From Sipunculus nudus (lineage: Eukaryota > Annelida > Sipuncula > Golfingiida > Sipunculidae): 64,000 nucleotides of DNA. The stretch lies in assembly GCA_026874595.1 (NCBI GenBank), contig CM049308.1, forward strand, positions 77,546,124-77,610,123, read 5' to 3'. Shown here piece by piece: positions 10,382-25,300 of this stretch (position 1 is its first letter; each line of letters opens with the position of its first letter). The notes under the pieces are model-generated. The model had not been told where the DNA came from. It saw nothing but the letters and a program-made list of their open reading frames with translations, and searched no databases. The position numbers and the translations under genes are program-made.

Positions 10382-13300
10382 GCAAGTCACGTGACCGCTC
10401 GTGCAAGCTCTGACCCAATTTTATTTTCGTTAAAGATTAAAATGCTTTCGCTTTAATATAATTGCATGCAGAGTAATAATGATGTTAATTGATGAGAATC
10501 GTATTTTGCATTTATTTACAGTGCTTTTCATGTGGTGTAGAAGCGGGACCACACAAGAAGGAGCACGATTACCAGGTGTTGGTGAGTCCGCTGGCTCTCT
10601 CCCGTCAGTGTGCTATATAGGTCACGCTGACCTATATATTGAAAGGTTCTCGTGACAAGTCATTTCTTTGTCAATTTATTATTGTTTTGCTAATTTTTGG
10701 TCTGTTTTAGTGTGTAATCACTATGAAAATGTACATAAACGATCAAAATATAAATATTTCGGTGCAAATAATCAAGCTTTGAGGTGTAGTTCTCGTACAA
10801 ATGATGATGCAAATAGACCGGGTTGATCAAGGGAAAGCATTGTTTAGGTATATTCATTAAGTCAAAAGGCCATGTGCTTCTCTAGTCATATACAGCATGT
10901 ATTGTGATTGGGTTGGGCAAGGGGGCTAGAACAAAAGCCCATTGTTATCATGTGAGGACTGTCCGGGTTAGAGGGGCAAACAGGTGCACGTTATCAGTGC
11001 TTTTTTATCAACCACCCTGTAGGGTAAAGTGTCAGAAACCACAAAGTAAACATAGTGGCCCATTATAAATTTTTTTTAGTAAACGTTTATACTGTTCATG
11101 TTTACTACGTTGGTTTTAACTCGATAGTAATCAACAGAAGCAATATTTATGAACTCTAAATGTCTAATGTTTGTGACATTTCAGAATTTTCTTTAAATTA
11201 AGGGATGAGTTACTTTTTGTTAGTTTTAGTTGTCCATTGAATATTGTTGAATGCTAGGAGGGGGGGGGGGGGGGCTATTAAATGAAAGTAAAATAATAAA
11301 CAAAAGTGTTACTTGTGTTATATAAGTAATAAAACTAGTAATCAGTCTGTTTAAAAAATTTGGTGCAGTGAAAAAAGGTTTCATATAGCTTGTGTTTCGT
11401 GGCCCATGAACACAAGAAATACAATAATTCAGTTGTCGTAATTTTATCAGGTGAATTGGTCAGTTGAACTCTTACTACCTTGAACACAAGTATTTATTTT
11501 GATGAACCATTGACCTGCTATACATCATATGTCTTTTATTTCCACAAGGTAATGATGTGATCATGAGTAGACCCGGGGTCTGTTTATTATTGAATTAGAA
11601 TTAAAGGAAAATTGATTTAGCTGAAAGTGAATTGATAGATGCAGGGTTAGCAGCTTAATTACTACTACATCTCTTATATTGACTTTTGTGTTACAGCACA
11701 ATTGCCAGTGAGTCATCATGCCTTATTTATTATTTGGTCAAAATATTTTGAATAGGAATGATAAAAAAGGAATTTATTTTAGTTTTGTTCTCAACAATTA
11801 GAATGGGAAGATTGATAAAATCCTTGAATTGAACTGGAATGTGAAACTACAGATTTACCCTGGGCCTGGTTAAGACTCCTTGCAAATTGTTCCATGGTTG
11901 GGGGAATTCGGCTGCACGTCATACTCAAAGTAAACAGTAAGAATGTTTAATTCCAGCAGTACTGTTCATGAAGACATTAATCCTGCAGTGTAAGGTTGTG
12001 CATTGCTTTATGGTTTAGGTTTAATTTTGATGGCCTAGTTATATGTACTGGGTGTTATTTGTTGATAAAGCGAATATCTATTGTAGGTGTTGTTTAAGGA
12101 ATCATAAAAGCTGATAATCTGTTTCAATTAGCTGTGACCTTGCTGAGCAGAAATACCTGTAATTTAAGCAGTTAAACAAGCTTATAATGTGGATAGCTTG
12201 GATCTCTGTGGTTATGAATATGAATCAGTTAATTTTATTTTTCATTTACCATCTCCTGTACAGCCATGGTTTCATAATCAGTTCTGATAATTTTTCTGCC
12301 TTGTATAAGAAATAAGAAAGCTTTCCCACTAAAGAAAGCCATGGTAAAATGTTGCTTTCACTGGTGAAGGTTTAAGTCTAATTGTCATGGTATCAGACAT
12401 TAATGGGTCAATTTCTTTTGTCAGATTATGTTGGGATGATTTGTTGTTAGGTTATTGTAATTGAAGTCCACCTTTATGTTAGACTTTCTGTTCGAGTAAA
12501 TTAATAACCTGAGAGTGACTGGACAAAATATGCTTTGGCTGACATGGAAGAATTATGTTGTGTTAGTCAGCAAGTAAATCGCTGAATGATAAATAGCTCA
12601 GTTTTACAGTACTAGGAGGAGGTCTGATGTAGATCACACACAAAATATAGCACAGCTTGTAAAACTGCAGATTGAGATAAGGGGTCCTTTGTTTGATAAT
12701 CACCCCATTGCCATTTAAAAAAAAGGAAGATCTCGTCTCATTTATGGCTTTTCACCTTTAACCAAGTATAGCTGTAAAGTGTGACATTCGCCCATTGTGC
12801 CTTTTGGAAAATAATTAGAATTTATACAGATAGTAGGTAGTGATGTAATGATTCTTTACATCACATGTGCAGGGGTTCAGTGGGTCACCTATTTTGACTG
12901 TCAGATTGAAAAATTTATCATACATAATATACATAAATATATTTTGTTGTGCAATAAGTAGGGGTGGAAAGGTATTCAGCATCTATCAAATTAAAACCAT
13001 TTATGCCTATACAATGTAATAAACCTGGGGCATGCTCGGAAAAGTAATGTTCATGCTTGTGAAGTTATGCATCTATTGCCTCATGATATAAACCTGTGTT
13101 ATACTGTTGTCCATTATTGATAATATCAGTTTCATATTGTTTCTGACATCCCTGACGTTTTTGGTTTTGTATTTTAAGTTTTATTGTGCGGGATGTTTGT
13201 CTTGAGCATTTTAGCACTGGTCTGTCAAAATCTAACATTGATTTAATATATTTGGGATTTTAAATACAAATTATTTGTATATATTCAGTATTGTGCTAAG

Positions 13301-16300
13301 GGTGTAATGACCCATATGGAGATAGACCTTAGCTGCATTATAAAGTGCTTTGGCTTAGTAGAATTGGCCGGTTAAAGGAATTGCCAATTTAGAAAAGTAC
13401 TACTGTATATTTCAATGTTGTTCATAGAAAATGTGTCACAGAGCAGTGATTGTTGATATTTCTTTTACAGGATGATGGTCACTACCCTTTGTTTGAGTAC
13501 AGGAATATTGACTGGACATCAGCCCAAGAGCTTAATCTACAGGAGGCTGTTGAACAGTTTGGCTTTGGCAACTGGTTTGTACAAACTCTTATCCCAAAAC
13601 TACATTGTCATTGATTTTCAAACATGAGATATGTTTGAAGTTCAGATGCATATATTTTTATTCTTATGTGTGAAGAAGAGTGTATAAATTGAAAATTGGG
13701 TCACTTATTACACACCATACTCAACCTTATGTGTATGTAATCAGCATATCCCAAGAACTGTTTCATGGATTTTAATTAAAGAGTGACACATAGGTCGGTT
13801 GTATGAATATTATTTGTTTTAATACGCATTGGGGGTGTCATTCTCTCCATAAAGTGTGATCATATGACAATAAATAAAAGTATAGAGTGTGACATCATCA
13901 ATTATAATGACATCACACAGTCAATCAATAACAGAGGTCATGATAACGCCTTTCCACCTGTACCAGATAGGCAAATACGTGCACAGAGAGGCATTTTTCA
14001 TTTTGTACCAGTCTGTTGAGAAAGTTGAACATCTAGATCATTCCACATTTAGTAGCTGCTAAGAAATAACAAACATGACACAAAAACAGAATATATTTAC
14101 AGGTGGTGTTCCATCGACTCACTTTATATTTTCTTTATTTCCCAATAAAAATGGTCTTATATTTCTTATACTTTCCTGCATTTAGCCTTTATCTCCTATA
14201 TTGTCCTATTTTCTTTTCACTGCACCTTATGTTTCTGATATTACAGTGTTACTATTGAAAACATGCAGTTCTTTTTGCATGCAAGTGTGCATGTAGGATG
14301 GCATGTAAGATGGCAGAATCAGGTTTACACTGAGCGAAATGTGACTTTATTTTGTATGATGGTAGGATGCATCTTTAGCAGAAAGGCAATTTTTTTCTGT
14401 GGAAAAGCAAACCTGTGTTAAAGCCTTTCTGTTGGAAAGGTGACAATTTCAAAGTATTATGATCCCTGAATATGGTGCTTAGAGAATGGTGACTGTAGGT
14501 CCATTGGTCATACAATTTGATGATTGGTTATACTATCCATTGCAGCAAAATTGTGAACAGAAAAGATAAAGCAGTTCACAGTTATTTATTCAAATGTTTT
14601 TGTACGAACAGTTACAAATTAAAATAGGCATTTAAGATTGTGCATGTGCTGATCTGCATTCTGTAAAATTTTACCTTGAGACTTGAGAGCTTAAATTATA
14701 TATTTGAAAATCTGATCACATTCCTTTGTATAGATTTAAATGTTCCTTTGTTCGTTTCAGGAATGACGTAAGCGATCATGTAAAAGATAAAACAGCAGAA
14801 GGTAAGAAGCTCAGTTGAAACTGTTTACACACAGTTGCCAAGAACTAATATATAAAAGAAAATACATAAAATATATAAATATATATAAAAGAAAATACTC
14901 ATATACTTTAAACGTATCCTGCACTATCCAGCAGTTTGCAAATATCTTTATTCAATACCGTATTTATTCTAATTTGACGACCACTTAAAAATAATTAATT
15001 TTCTCAGAGGTTGAGATAATGGAGGATATTTGAAAATTATCTTCCTGCAGAATTTGCGGTGGTCGAGATTTTAGAGGCATGCGGTTTGATAATCTTCTGT
15101 AGAGACGCAGAGCCGCTCTGACACTCGAGCGGTCATATGAATTGAGTGATAATTTGGTCGTTTATCAGTTTGTTTTGTTAGCTTAAAAGTATTTCCTACA
15201 AACGGGCTTCTAACCGTCACATGAATTATACGGAGTCCGCAAATGATTAAACAAACTGAGCTCAATCTCTTCACAAAATGATCACTAATTCGCATATAGG
15301 TACGATCACTTGATATAGACGGCAACTCATGTACCTATCAGCTGTTTCAAGTTAACCCACCAGGCGGGCGATATAGGCGGGCCGAAAAGGGACAAACAGC
15401 TGCACGGAAGTTGGAAGAAGACTTTATAAAAAATAACTGCCTATTATCAGATAACTTTTATTTGCATAATACTTAATAAATATAGGAAAGTAAAGGCGAG
15501 TTAATATATATAATGGTCCTAGCTCGCGTGCGTTCGATCGGGCCCTGTTTGGTATGTGCGGTCACCCATCCAAAAACTAACCGAGGTCATTTAAACTTAA
15601 CTAATAAGACCATTCCAACTGTGTCACAGTTCCACTGCGGGTACCTTCCGCACATTTAAATATTATTGCTAAAGATCCCACGTGAATTGCACACGAGGCA
15701 CGTCCGTACCAAGAATGTTACACGAGTTTGCTTCGTCAAGGACACCCATTTTGATCTTGAACGCTTTATCATGTTTATATATTATGAAAAACGCATCTTT
15801 GTATCTTCAAAAATTTTATTGGAAACAAGTTTGATGTGGATGCTCAATGTAATAAGAATCTAGTCAGATACAAACTGTGGTGCCCGTGAGAGACTGAGGC
15901 ATTTCACGTTAACATCGTCGACAGAAAACATCGTCGGCAGTCGCGAAATTAGAGTCATTTTAGAAATTATGCTTTCAAAATATTTTTTGGGGTCGAGAAA
16001 TAAGAGGGATCTCCAAATTGGAATAAATACGGTATTCTGTTTTGCAATCCAGCTACAGCAGTACAGTAGCAGTGGTAATTTTGCATAGATTCCAAGAAAT
16101 ATTGTTTGCAAGTCCTGAAAGATATTTAAGAAATCTGACAAGAAAATTGCTTAGGTTTGAGAATCACATTGATTAAGCATATTATTGTGATTCAAAATAT
16201 CAGTATTTCACCATCGTCATCTTTTGCTTTATGAGTTGTCATTTCATTCCGTTAGCCATTGCCATATATGTAAGAAGTGGAAAAACTGCATCAGCTTTAG

Positions 16301-19300
16301 ATTTTCAGAATTTATAGTAACATATTTTCATGCAGAACTATATTTATAATGTATTTTACTTGTAATTGTAGTGGAGTATTTAAATTATCCTTATGGTTTA
16401 TTTTCAGAGTGTAAAGAACATTTCCTAACATATTACATCCATGGCAGTGTTGGTAAAGGTAAGATTTCTGGTTTACCTTGATTCAGTATTAAATTTGAAA
16501 TTACATTATAACCTTTGATATTTTTAAAGGCTCGCTCAGGACCATTTGAGGTGCACCTGGAACTGTCTCATTTGGCTACAAAATTCTTTTTATTTGGCTT
16601 AATTGTTTATAGTCAAACTTGTTGCAGATTTTTTTCAGTTGTAAATATTTTCTTTATCCCTCAAGCCATTAAGTATAATCTGTGAAGTATAAATTGATGT
16701 AAATTTTGTAAAGATATTGAAAAAGATGGAGATATTACCTGTAATGTATTAAACAGAGTGTAAAAAAATTTAAAATTTACCTTAAGACTGTGATGAGTGT
16801 TAGGTTTATTGGATGACTTTACTCTTAGAAAGCTCCTCTTTGGTTTCCAAGCTTCCTTAGATCTTGAATATTGTCATAAGTTATACTAGATACTTTATGT
16901 CATGACAAAATATCTTAATTAAATGGTGTGTCTTCTTTTGCAGCAACTTTGCCATCAGAATTCACAAAGAAAGTCAAAGACCACACATGTCCAGATGGAG
17001 GTAAGTTCTGCCTTAATACACAACCTTTTTTATGTCTCAGGACAACATTTCATCTGTTTTGCTGTATTCCCATATGAAATGTTCTCTCTCAGTGGAGTTA
17101 TATTCTTATAACACTTTATACACTTTAATAATATGTGATCAGACAAATCCAGCAGCATGCTTGTTTTTGATCTAAAACCATCTTATTACACCATAATAAG
17201 TGGGTATACATATTTGAGTCATGGTATTCCACTGGCCTCTTTCGGAATCACAAGCCCCATATTGTGTAAAATCAAGCCAACGTTTTCCAAGTACCCTTAT
17301 TATTCACTGGTCATATGAAGGGAGTATTATGGTATACCCACTGTCCATCCTTCCATTAACTTTTTAGTGTTGCTGCGATAACTTTCTTGGGCTTTGATGG
17401 ATTTTCACCAAACTTGCCATAACTACTTACTACCATATTATCTTGCCAGAGTTCAGTTATCGGCAAAATCCATGCATATTTAATAAAACTCATTAGAAAT
17501 GTTAATCAATAAAATATCTCGCCTGGTTTGATTTCCAGCAAAATCCATGCATATTTAATGAGGTCAGAGGTCACCGCACTTAGGAGGCATTTTGTTGACT
17601 TGCCAAATAACCTATGGATTTTCATGTTACTCATTATACATATTTACCAATAGTTTCTCACCTGAATGACCTTCCCATCAAAATTCACACATATTTAATC
17701 AGGTCAGAGGTCACCAGATACAAGACGGGGATATTACATACCTTTACCTTGCTCTTGTATTATCATGTAATGCGTTTGTTATAAGAACATTTATTACCAT
17801 TGATTTTGCAAAAGCAGAGCCAATTTCCTGGCAGAAAACGGATAATATTTTTCCACCAAAACATATGGGGTAATGTTATTTGTTCTAATGAGCTTTTAGG
17901 CAAAAGGAAAAACGCCCTTGTGACAAAAAAGTCTAGATCTCAAGAAAAGTCAATATTGTCAATTCTTTTTTTTTAGTTCAGCTGACTATAAGTCAACTGT
18001 GCCATACCGATGGTCTTTTGTCCATGTGTCTGTCTTGCCATCTGTCCGTCAGTCTGTCTCTCCAACCATCGGTTAAACTGGCACTTTTTGAAACTGTTGG
18101 ACCTGCGAATCAACTGGATGTAGAATAATTTCATTGTATCCTATATCTAAGGTCTATTGGCACAATGCATGATTTGAGCACTCAGGGAGTCATTGTATCC
18201 ATTGTTCAAGGCTCCTTGAATTCAGCCAAGCGTCATTGCCCATAGGCTGCTTGTTTTCATTAATGATTAAAATGTATTGCAAGATTTAATTCATTTATAA
18301 ATACACTCCATGATGTTTGACTTGCCTGGCATGACACAACAGTTCACCATGTGGAGTACATAATGCTGACCTATTGTTGGGCTGTTTTCAGGGCCTTTAT
18401 CCCCCAGTCTCAGTGCACCGCTGCCTCCGGTCGATATCAGTCTACAGGAGCAGCACCTACTGGGGTACATGCCTCTACGAGACGACTTCGAACGGGAGTA
18501 CGACAACGAGGCAGAAACCATTATCAGTGGCCTCACACTTAATTATGACGATGAGGACATAGACAATTGTGAGTAAAAGAGGCTTGTTTTCTAAATGAAT
18601 AAGAATGAATAAATGCCTCTGTACACATGCAAACCCATATATATAACAGTTAAACTATTCATATTTTATATATATAATCACCATAGGAATTTGACTAGAT
18701 AATTAATCACACTATCAATAGTTTACATACAAAGTAAGTCTTTGTAAATATGATCACCAAAACAGTTTACATACAAGAAAGTCTTTGTAAACATGATCAC
18801 CAAAACATGTCATGTTCATAGGGGCTATGATGAACATGTTAAGTTTGTGAACTGAATATAAATCTGTGCACATACAAGAATTCTGTTGTTCATAAAGAAA
18901 GGTCTGTCCTAGTGGGTAGTCAAGTTACAAGGAAAGATATCTAGTGAGCATTACTGTATATGTGTATATATATGTATGCAATGTTTGAATATTCCTTTTG
19001 ACCAAAATGTATGAGCATTGTAGAGATAAAAATTTAACTCTACAATATAGGATTTCACACTTGTGCTGTAAACATTAAGGACTGGATCAGACGCCTAAAG
19101 ATGACTCTTGCATGCAAGATCAAGAAGGATGAAATGATCTTATGAAAATATTAGTACTACACAAGCATGACCACTCACATTCTTCATTACTGTGTGCACT
19201 GATCAAATTATATCTGTATTATGCAATATGTACCATTGTGCATCCCTGTGGTAATGACTGTTTGTTTTATTTTCAGCCTTTAAACTAGCTCAGGTTGATA

Positions 19301-22300
19301 TGTACAGACGTAGATTACATGAAAGGCAGCGGCGAAAACGAATAGCTAGAGAGTTCCGTGTAATAAATGAGGCGGCACAGCCACCTTCAAAGTCCAAGTC
19401 ACAGAACAATAAAAAGAAAGGGAGTAAAGAAGAAAGGTGAGAATATATTCATATTTATTTTAGACTTTTATCAAGCACTATCAGCTACGTGATTGGCAAA
19501 CAGTTTGAATTATTATAATCAACTGAAGTAGCAAACCATGACCTTCCAGAGAACAGACCTCCCTTACTGCAGACAGTCTTGTCACAAATTTGTTACAAGT
19601 AATGATATAGCTGGCTTTAACAGTGTATTTACTTATGTTGAGATGCAGTAATTCTTCCTTTCAGGTCCAGCATATGTTCTTGCAGTTCAAGAAATGCAAA
19701 ATTCCACCTGTCTTCAGTTTATACAGAGATGCAGCATTGACCTGTAATTCACATGTAACAGAACTAATTTTCACTTTGGGCAAAAGGGATTGGCCAAAGG
19801 CATATTAATCCTGAATTAGATGTCCTTAGCCTCATCAAGAATAATATAAGCCAAGTATAGTGGTCAATTATAGGAATCTGAAGCCTTTAAGAATATTGGG
19901 TCTTGATGCCGCCACTACCTGTGAGGAAGTGAACCTAAGGAATAATCATCATGAACTGTGTTGAGTGAATTGCTGTTTATCAGGATATATATTCCATAAA
20001 AATTATATTCTGTTATTTGAATACACCTTAATGCTACAGTTGTTCTAATATTGATACTGCTTATTAATGACTTTGCATCTTCTTTCAGAGATATTCAGGA
20101 CAAGTTGAAGTTATTTGCTCAGTTTCATTCAGCCAAAGAGCATGATAATTTTTTGGAGAATCTACAAAGTAAGTATATAATGCCTATAATTGTATACATC
20201 TATGTCATCTATTTATTTCAATGATGGATAAATTCATCTCGGGCATCAGGTATTGATATTTCTCAGTAGCTTTAAGGTATCATGTCAATGCATTAGATTT
20301 GTGAGAATTTATTTTAATGAGAATTTAGTTTTAATTTGTCTTTGGTTGCAAGTATATCATATTATAATTTTCACAGTGTCATATATGATGATGTACCATT
20401 TTGACATTGTCACAGGCTTCTAATTCAGTGTCACTCACCACTCTAACAGGCCACAGGCATTTAATGTTTTTGTAACCATTTTCTGAGGCACAATTTCACA
20501 GTGGCATAGGCATTGTTTGAAAACATTAATTATAGTTAGTGTTACAGTTCATTTAATTTTAATACTAGAAGTATCAAAACTTTCTAAGTTGTAAGCATGG
20601 TATAAAAATATGGTATAACATGTTATTACAATCAAAATTTTTGTTATTTATGCATGAATATTTTTGACTCATTAATTACATGTTGTGGCAATATTATCAA
20701 CTGTGGGTTTGGTATGATTTGTTGCTTATTTTGCCTGGGATTGGAAAAAAATTTATACACATTTTTTTTGCAGAAGAGAAGCATTTAAAAAACAGGATAA
20801 AAGAACTCATGAGATACAGAAGAAACGGCCTAACCAAATTAGAAGGTGGGTGCCTATGCACTATTCTAAATTTGTGTGATTTGATAAGTTTCAACAGTGC
20901 TTGTTTGTGTTATTTCACCCCACACAAACTTATTATTGCTAAAACAAATATGTCAGCCAATTTTGAATAAACTTACCACTGCTAAATTCAAATTGATTGA
21001 CATGTTTGTCCTTTTCAGAAGGCCCAGATTTTGACATGGAGCGGTACAGAAGAGAGAGAAAGAAAGACAATAAAAAGAAACTGGTAATGACTTACCCACT
21101 AGATGTTCAGGTTTTTTTGGTTGGTTGGGATAGCGTGTGTTCTGTACTGTGCCACTCAGAAAACCTCCCTTCTAATACCTGTAGGGGTGAAATAGCTCAT
21201 CTTTTATTTTATGGTCTCTGTGTTAGTTTGCTCTTGTCCAGTTTCTGTTATACTTCTGTGTATGCTTATAACTCTTTTATAATTTCTTTGTGTTTGTATA
21301 TATGAGTGTTAATACTACCTGTTAATATGAAGAATAAAACACTTCCAGGAAAAATATCCTTTTAAGGTATCAAAACTGTTTGAAACCCCTATATCTAAAT
21401 TCAATTTAAAACTGAAATTGTAAATTTTCATTCAATAAATTGTTGAATAAGAACTTAAAATTTCAGTTTAAGGGTGAATAGAATCATGATAGAGGAAACA
21501 CAAGAAAATTTTTAGAGATATTGTGATGTAGTTTAATATTAGCCAATTAAAAAGTGGATAACTGTTAATGGGGGCTTAAAATAGTGTACCTTTAAAAAAA
21601 TTATATTTTTTTTTAAGGTTACAAAATCATGTGAAAATGAGTGAAAAATTCAAAATATCTATACTATCAGAAAGATCACTGCACCAGGTTTAAAATAATG
21701 TATACTTTATGGGGTCTAGTATGAATATAAACCACTTTTGGATTGAATTTAGATATAGGGGTTTCAAACAGTTATGATACCTTAATGCCTTTAAATTTGT
21801 CTTTGTTATCTTTAATTTCTAAGTCTATCAGTGACTACATAGGTAATACAGAAATTGGGGCTTCTGATTTTGAGTAGTTTGCAAGACTTTCCCAGTCTGT
21901 TAGTGTTACTTGTGTACAGTAATGAAAAAGAAATGGACACGCATCATCTGTTTTTGTATCACTTGATCTCACACTTCCAGTTTACCTTGGAAGCGTATGA
22001 ACACACTAATAATACCACAAGATATATTCTAAAGAAGAGATTTCTCAGTGGTTACCTCATGTTCATTAATCATGGATATTTTACTTCTTGTAAAACATTT
22101 CCACTACCTACACTTTCTTCATAAAAAAAAATCTAATTAAATTTTTAAGGCTTCAGTAGTACTGCAGTCATGTCATTGTGATACCAGCAAAAGAAATCAT
22201 TAATTTAGAAACGTAGAGGAACAAATCTTATTCACACATGAATTCCTGTCATTGTACAAAGAGGGATGAGAATGGACTTCTGAGAATACACTTAATTTCC

Positions 22301-25300
22301 CAGCGGTTGCTGGCATGTTTGTGCATTCTGTTTATCTAATTCCGTTGGGAGATGGTCTCTCTGCAATGAATGCAGCATCTTGAAATTTCATATTTTCATA
22401 TTATAGCTACCTTTCTCCAGCAAAAACTACATAGGATGGAAATTGTATTGTAAAATTCATCAAACATTATCTGTAGGTTTCAGAGCATATTCACAAAAAG
22501 TTCTTTAATTTAAAAAAAAATTACATGATAGTGGATCATATACACCAGCAATTGTTCAAAAGGAAACCGTTGACATACCTTAAAAAGAATACAAGTCAAT
22601 ATCTGAGAAAAAGTATTTTTAAAACAAGATTTGACATTGACAAAATAAAGTATGAAATTTATAAGTTTAAATCAAGTATTTCACTCTCTTGCCTATAGCT
22701 GATACTATTCATTTTCTTGTCTATTGCTGATACAATTCATTCTCTTGCCTATTGCTGATACTATGACACGGCCAGCAGTATGCACAATATTGGCAATCCT
22801 TCATCAGGGTATCACCCTGTTGGCTTATATTATCCATCACGGTCTACAATTAAAATAAAAATTGCTGAACAAGTGAAAGTCTGTTCATTCACTCTGTACA
22901 TATATATGTTAAATGTGTTTTCTTCTCCACCTCCTTTTCTGCTACGATCTGTCATTCACTGTTTTGTCCTGTGAAATTTTCCTGTTTGCTTTCATGGCAT
23001 GTATCTAACATGTTTTAGAATTTTAACAGTTGTTTAATCATTGGTACTTATTTAAAACATAATTAAAAAAGCACTGCCAAAAAGTTTTTTTTTTTTTTTT
23101 GCATTTTGATAATATTTTTTTATTTCATGCTCATAGCTCATTATTTTAGAGGAGTCTGAATACCAGGAATTTGATGGGATGATGCAACATTTTAATGTCA
23201 AAATAAATGAGGAGTTCATTTGTAGTTAGTACTGGTAATATTGTTACCATTTAGTTTATTGTAAGGACAGCAGATGGCACTCTATACATGTCACCAGTCA
23301 TCACAATGTCAGCACTATAGATAATGGCCACCACGGCAGATAGTGAAATTCTGATAGCAGAGGGGATAACATGATTCTACACGATTTTACTGATGCAACC
23401 AAAAAACTTGCTTTTTCCCAGTCCTATACTTTTCTCAGATGGTGGGAAACCGCAAATAGAGGTCTGAAATTTTTGGGTCTGGTTTGCTGAAATTTGTATT
23501 GAATGGCTGTATCAGCTGTTATGAGTTAGTACGTGGCCTTTGATGTTGTTCTTTGAAAGACTGTATTATGGAAATTATATATTTGGACATGACATATTAA
23601 TATTCATTTCTTCCTGACAGGGAACATCCTCAACGGTGAAGAGGACTTCAACGGTTTCAAAGCCAACAGAGTAAGAATTCCTTAATTATTTTCCCCAATG
23701 TGTAAATAATATTCAGGCTGGTAATGATAAAAGTTTTATTTTTTTTGGGTGTACATATTATCAGGCATATTATTGTATCCCCAGACAAAGTCCGGGGATA
23801 CTATGTTTTCATACCAGTCCCACCGCCGCCGCCGCATATAAATCTTGTTGGCGCGATAACTCAAAAAATATTTTACAGATCTTAACCAAACTTGGTATAT
23901 GTATAGATATTGGTGAGAGGACGACGCCTATTTAAAATGAGGTCATGACCTTGACTAGGAGTGTCCTTGACCTTGAATAGGTCCAATTTTGGGAAAAATC
24001 ACACAAATTCTTAAATATCTCAAGAAATCTTGCATGGATTGATCCAAAAATCAAGTTGATGGAAGATCATGGATAGGGTTGTCATGTTCCAGAAACTGGT
24101 GGCGCCACCTCTTATTCTTTACTTGTTTTCGTGCTGTTTAATACCCCCAAAATGGCTACTTGACAGTACTGTGAGCATTACAAGTCAAAAACTAATAGAC
24201 AGATTTCTTTAATATTATGCAAATACATAGATATGGGATATGGGATGGTGTTTATTCAAATTGGGGTCATGACCTTTCCTATGAGAGTGGCCTTGACCTT
24301 GAATATTGCCATATATGGTGAAAATCACACAAAATCATAAATATCTCAATAAGGGGTGCATTGATTGGTCCAAAAATCAACTTAACCGATAATCTTGGAT
24401 AGTGTTGTCATGTACCAGAAACTGGTAGTGCCACCTGTTATTCTTTTACTTGATTTCGTGCCATTTAATACCCCATCATTGCCACTTAACAGTACTGTGA
24501 GCATTATAAGTAAAAAACTAATGGAAAGATTTCTTTCATATTATGCATATACATAGACATGGGTTAGGGGATGATGTATATTGAAATTGGGGTCATGACC
24601 TTTTCCATGAGAGTGACCTTTTCTATGAGTGTGATCTGATATTAATTGTTGCTGAAAATGGGGGGGCCTATTCTTAAAGGGGGGGGGGGGGGATTAATTG
24701 TCTGGGGATACTATGGCACCTGTGCCAAGAAATATCTAGTTTTGTCTTGCTAATAATTGCTTTTTATATAAATGATTTTAATATTAAATTTAAAAGGATA
24801 TTTAATAATGAATAAATTAAAATAAATTTCTCAGTAATTAAAATTATGAATAATATGCTTTCACTGATATTTAACTTTTATTTTTTTGACCTGCATATAG
24901 ACTTATAACTAACCTATTAAATCATGTTCAGTTCTCATTGTAAACTGATTGGTATAAAAATGTTTTTTTCTTGTAGAGGAAAAGGAGACGGAGGAGGAGG
25001 CAAAACCGATACAGGTGAGACTTGATGCTTCATTCAGGGGCTAGGCTAGTGCTGCCATCTTGGGAATGGTATATGTACTAACTACAATTGTTGATACAAA
25101 ACAAATTGAAGTCCAAGGCTCACGTTACTACTTTCATACAGTGGCTTTAGATTCACTTGTATGTTTTAATACCTTCTCGCCCAAGACGAGTGCTGTTATT
25201 TGGGGATAGATATAATTACTAATTTATTGTTGTTACAAAACTGATATGAGTTGCTTATATCAAATAGTTAAAACATTGATGTATCACTACAAGTACTGAA

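Noticed and set aside
18291-18562. Three overlapping ORFs on both strands
   Set aside because: All are out-of-frame shadows of TADA2B exon 7, whose true frame matches ADA2b.
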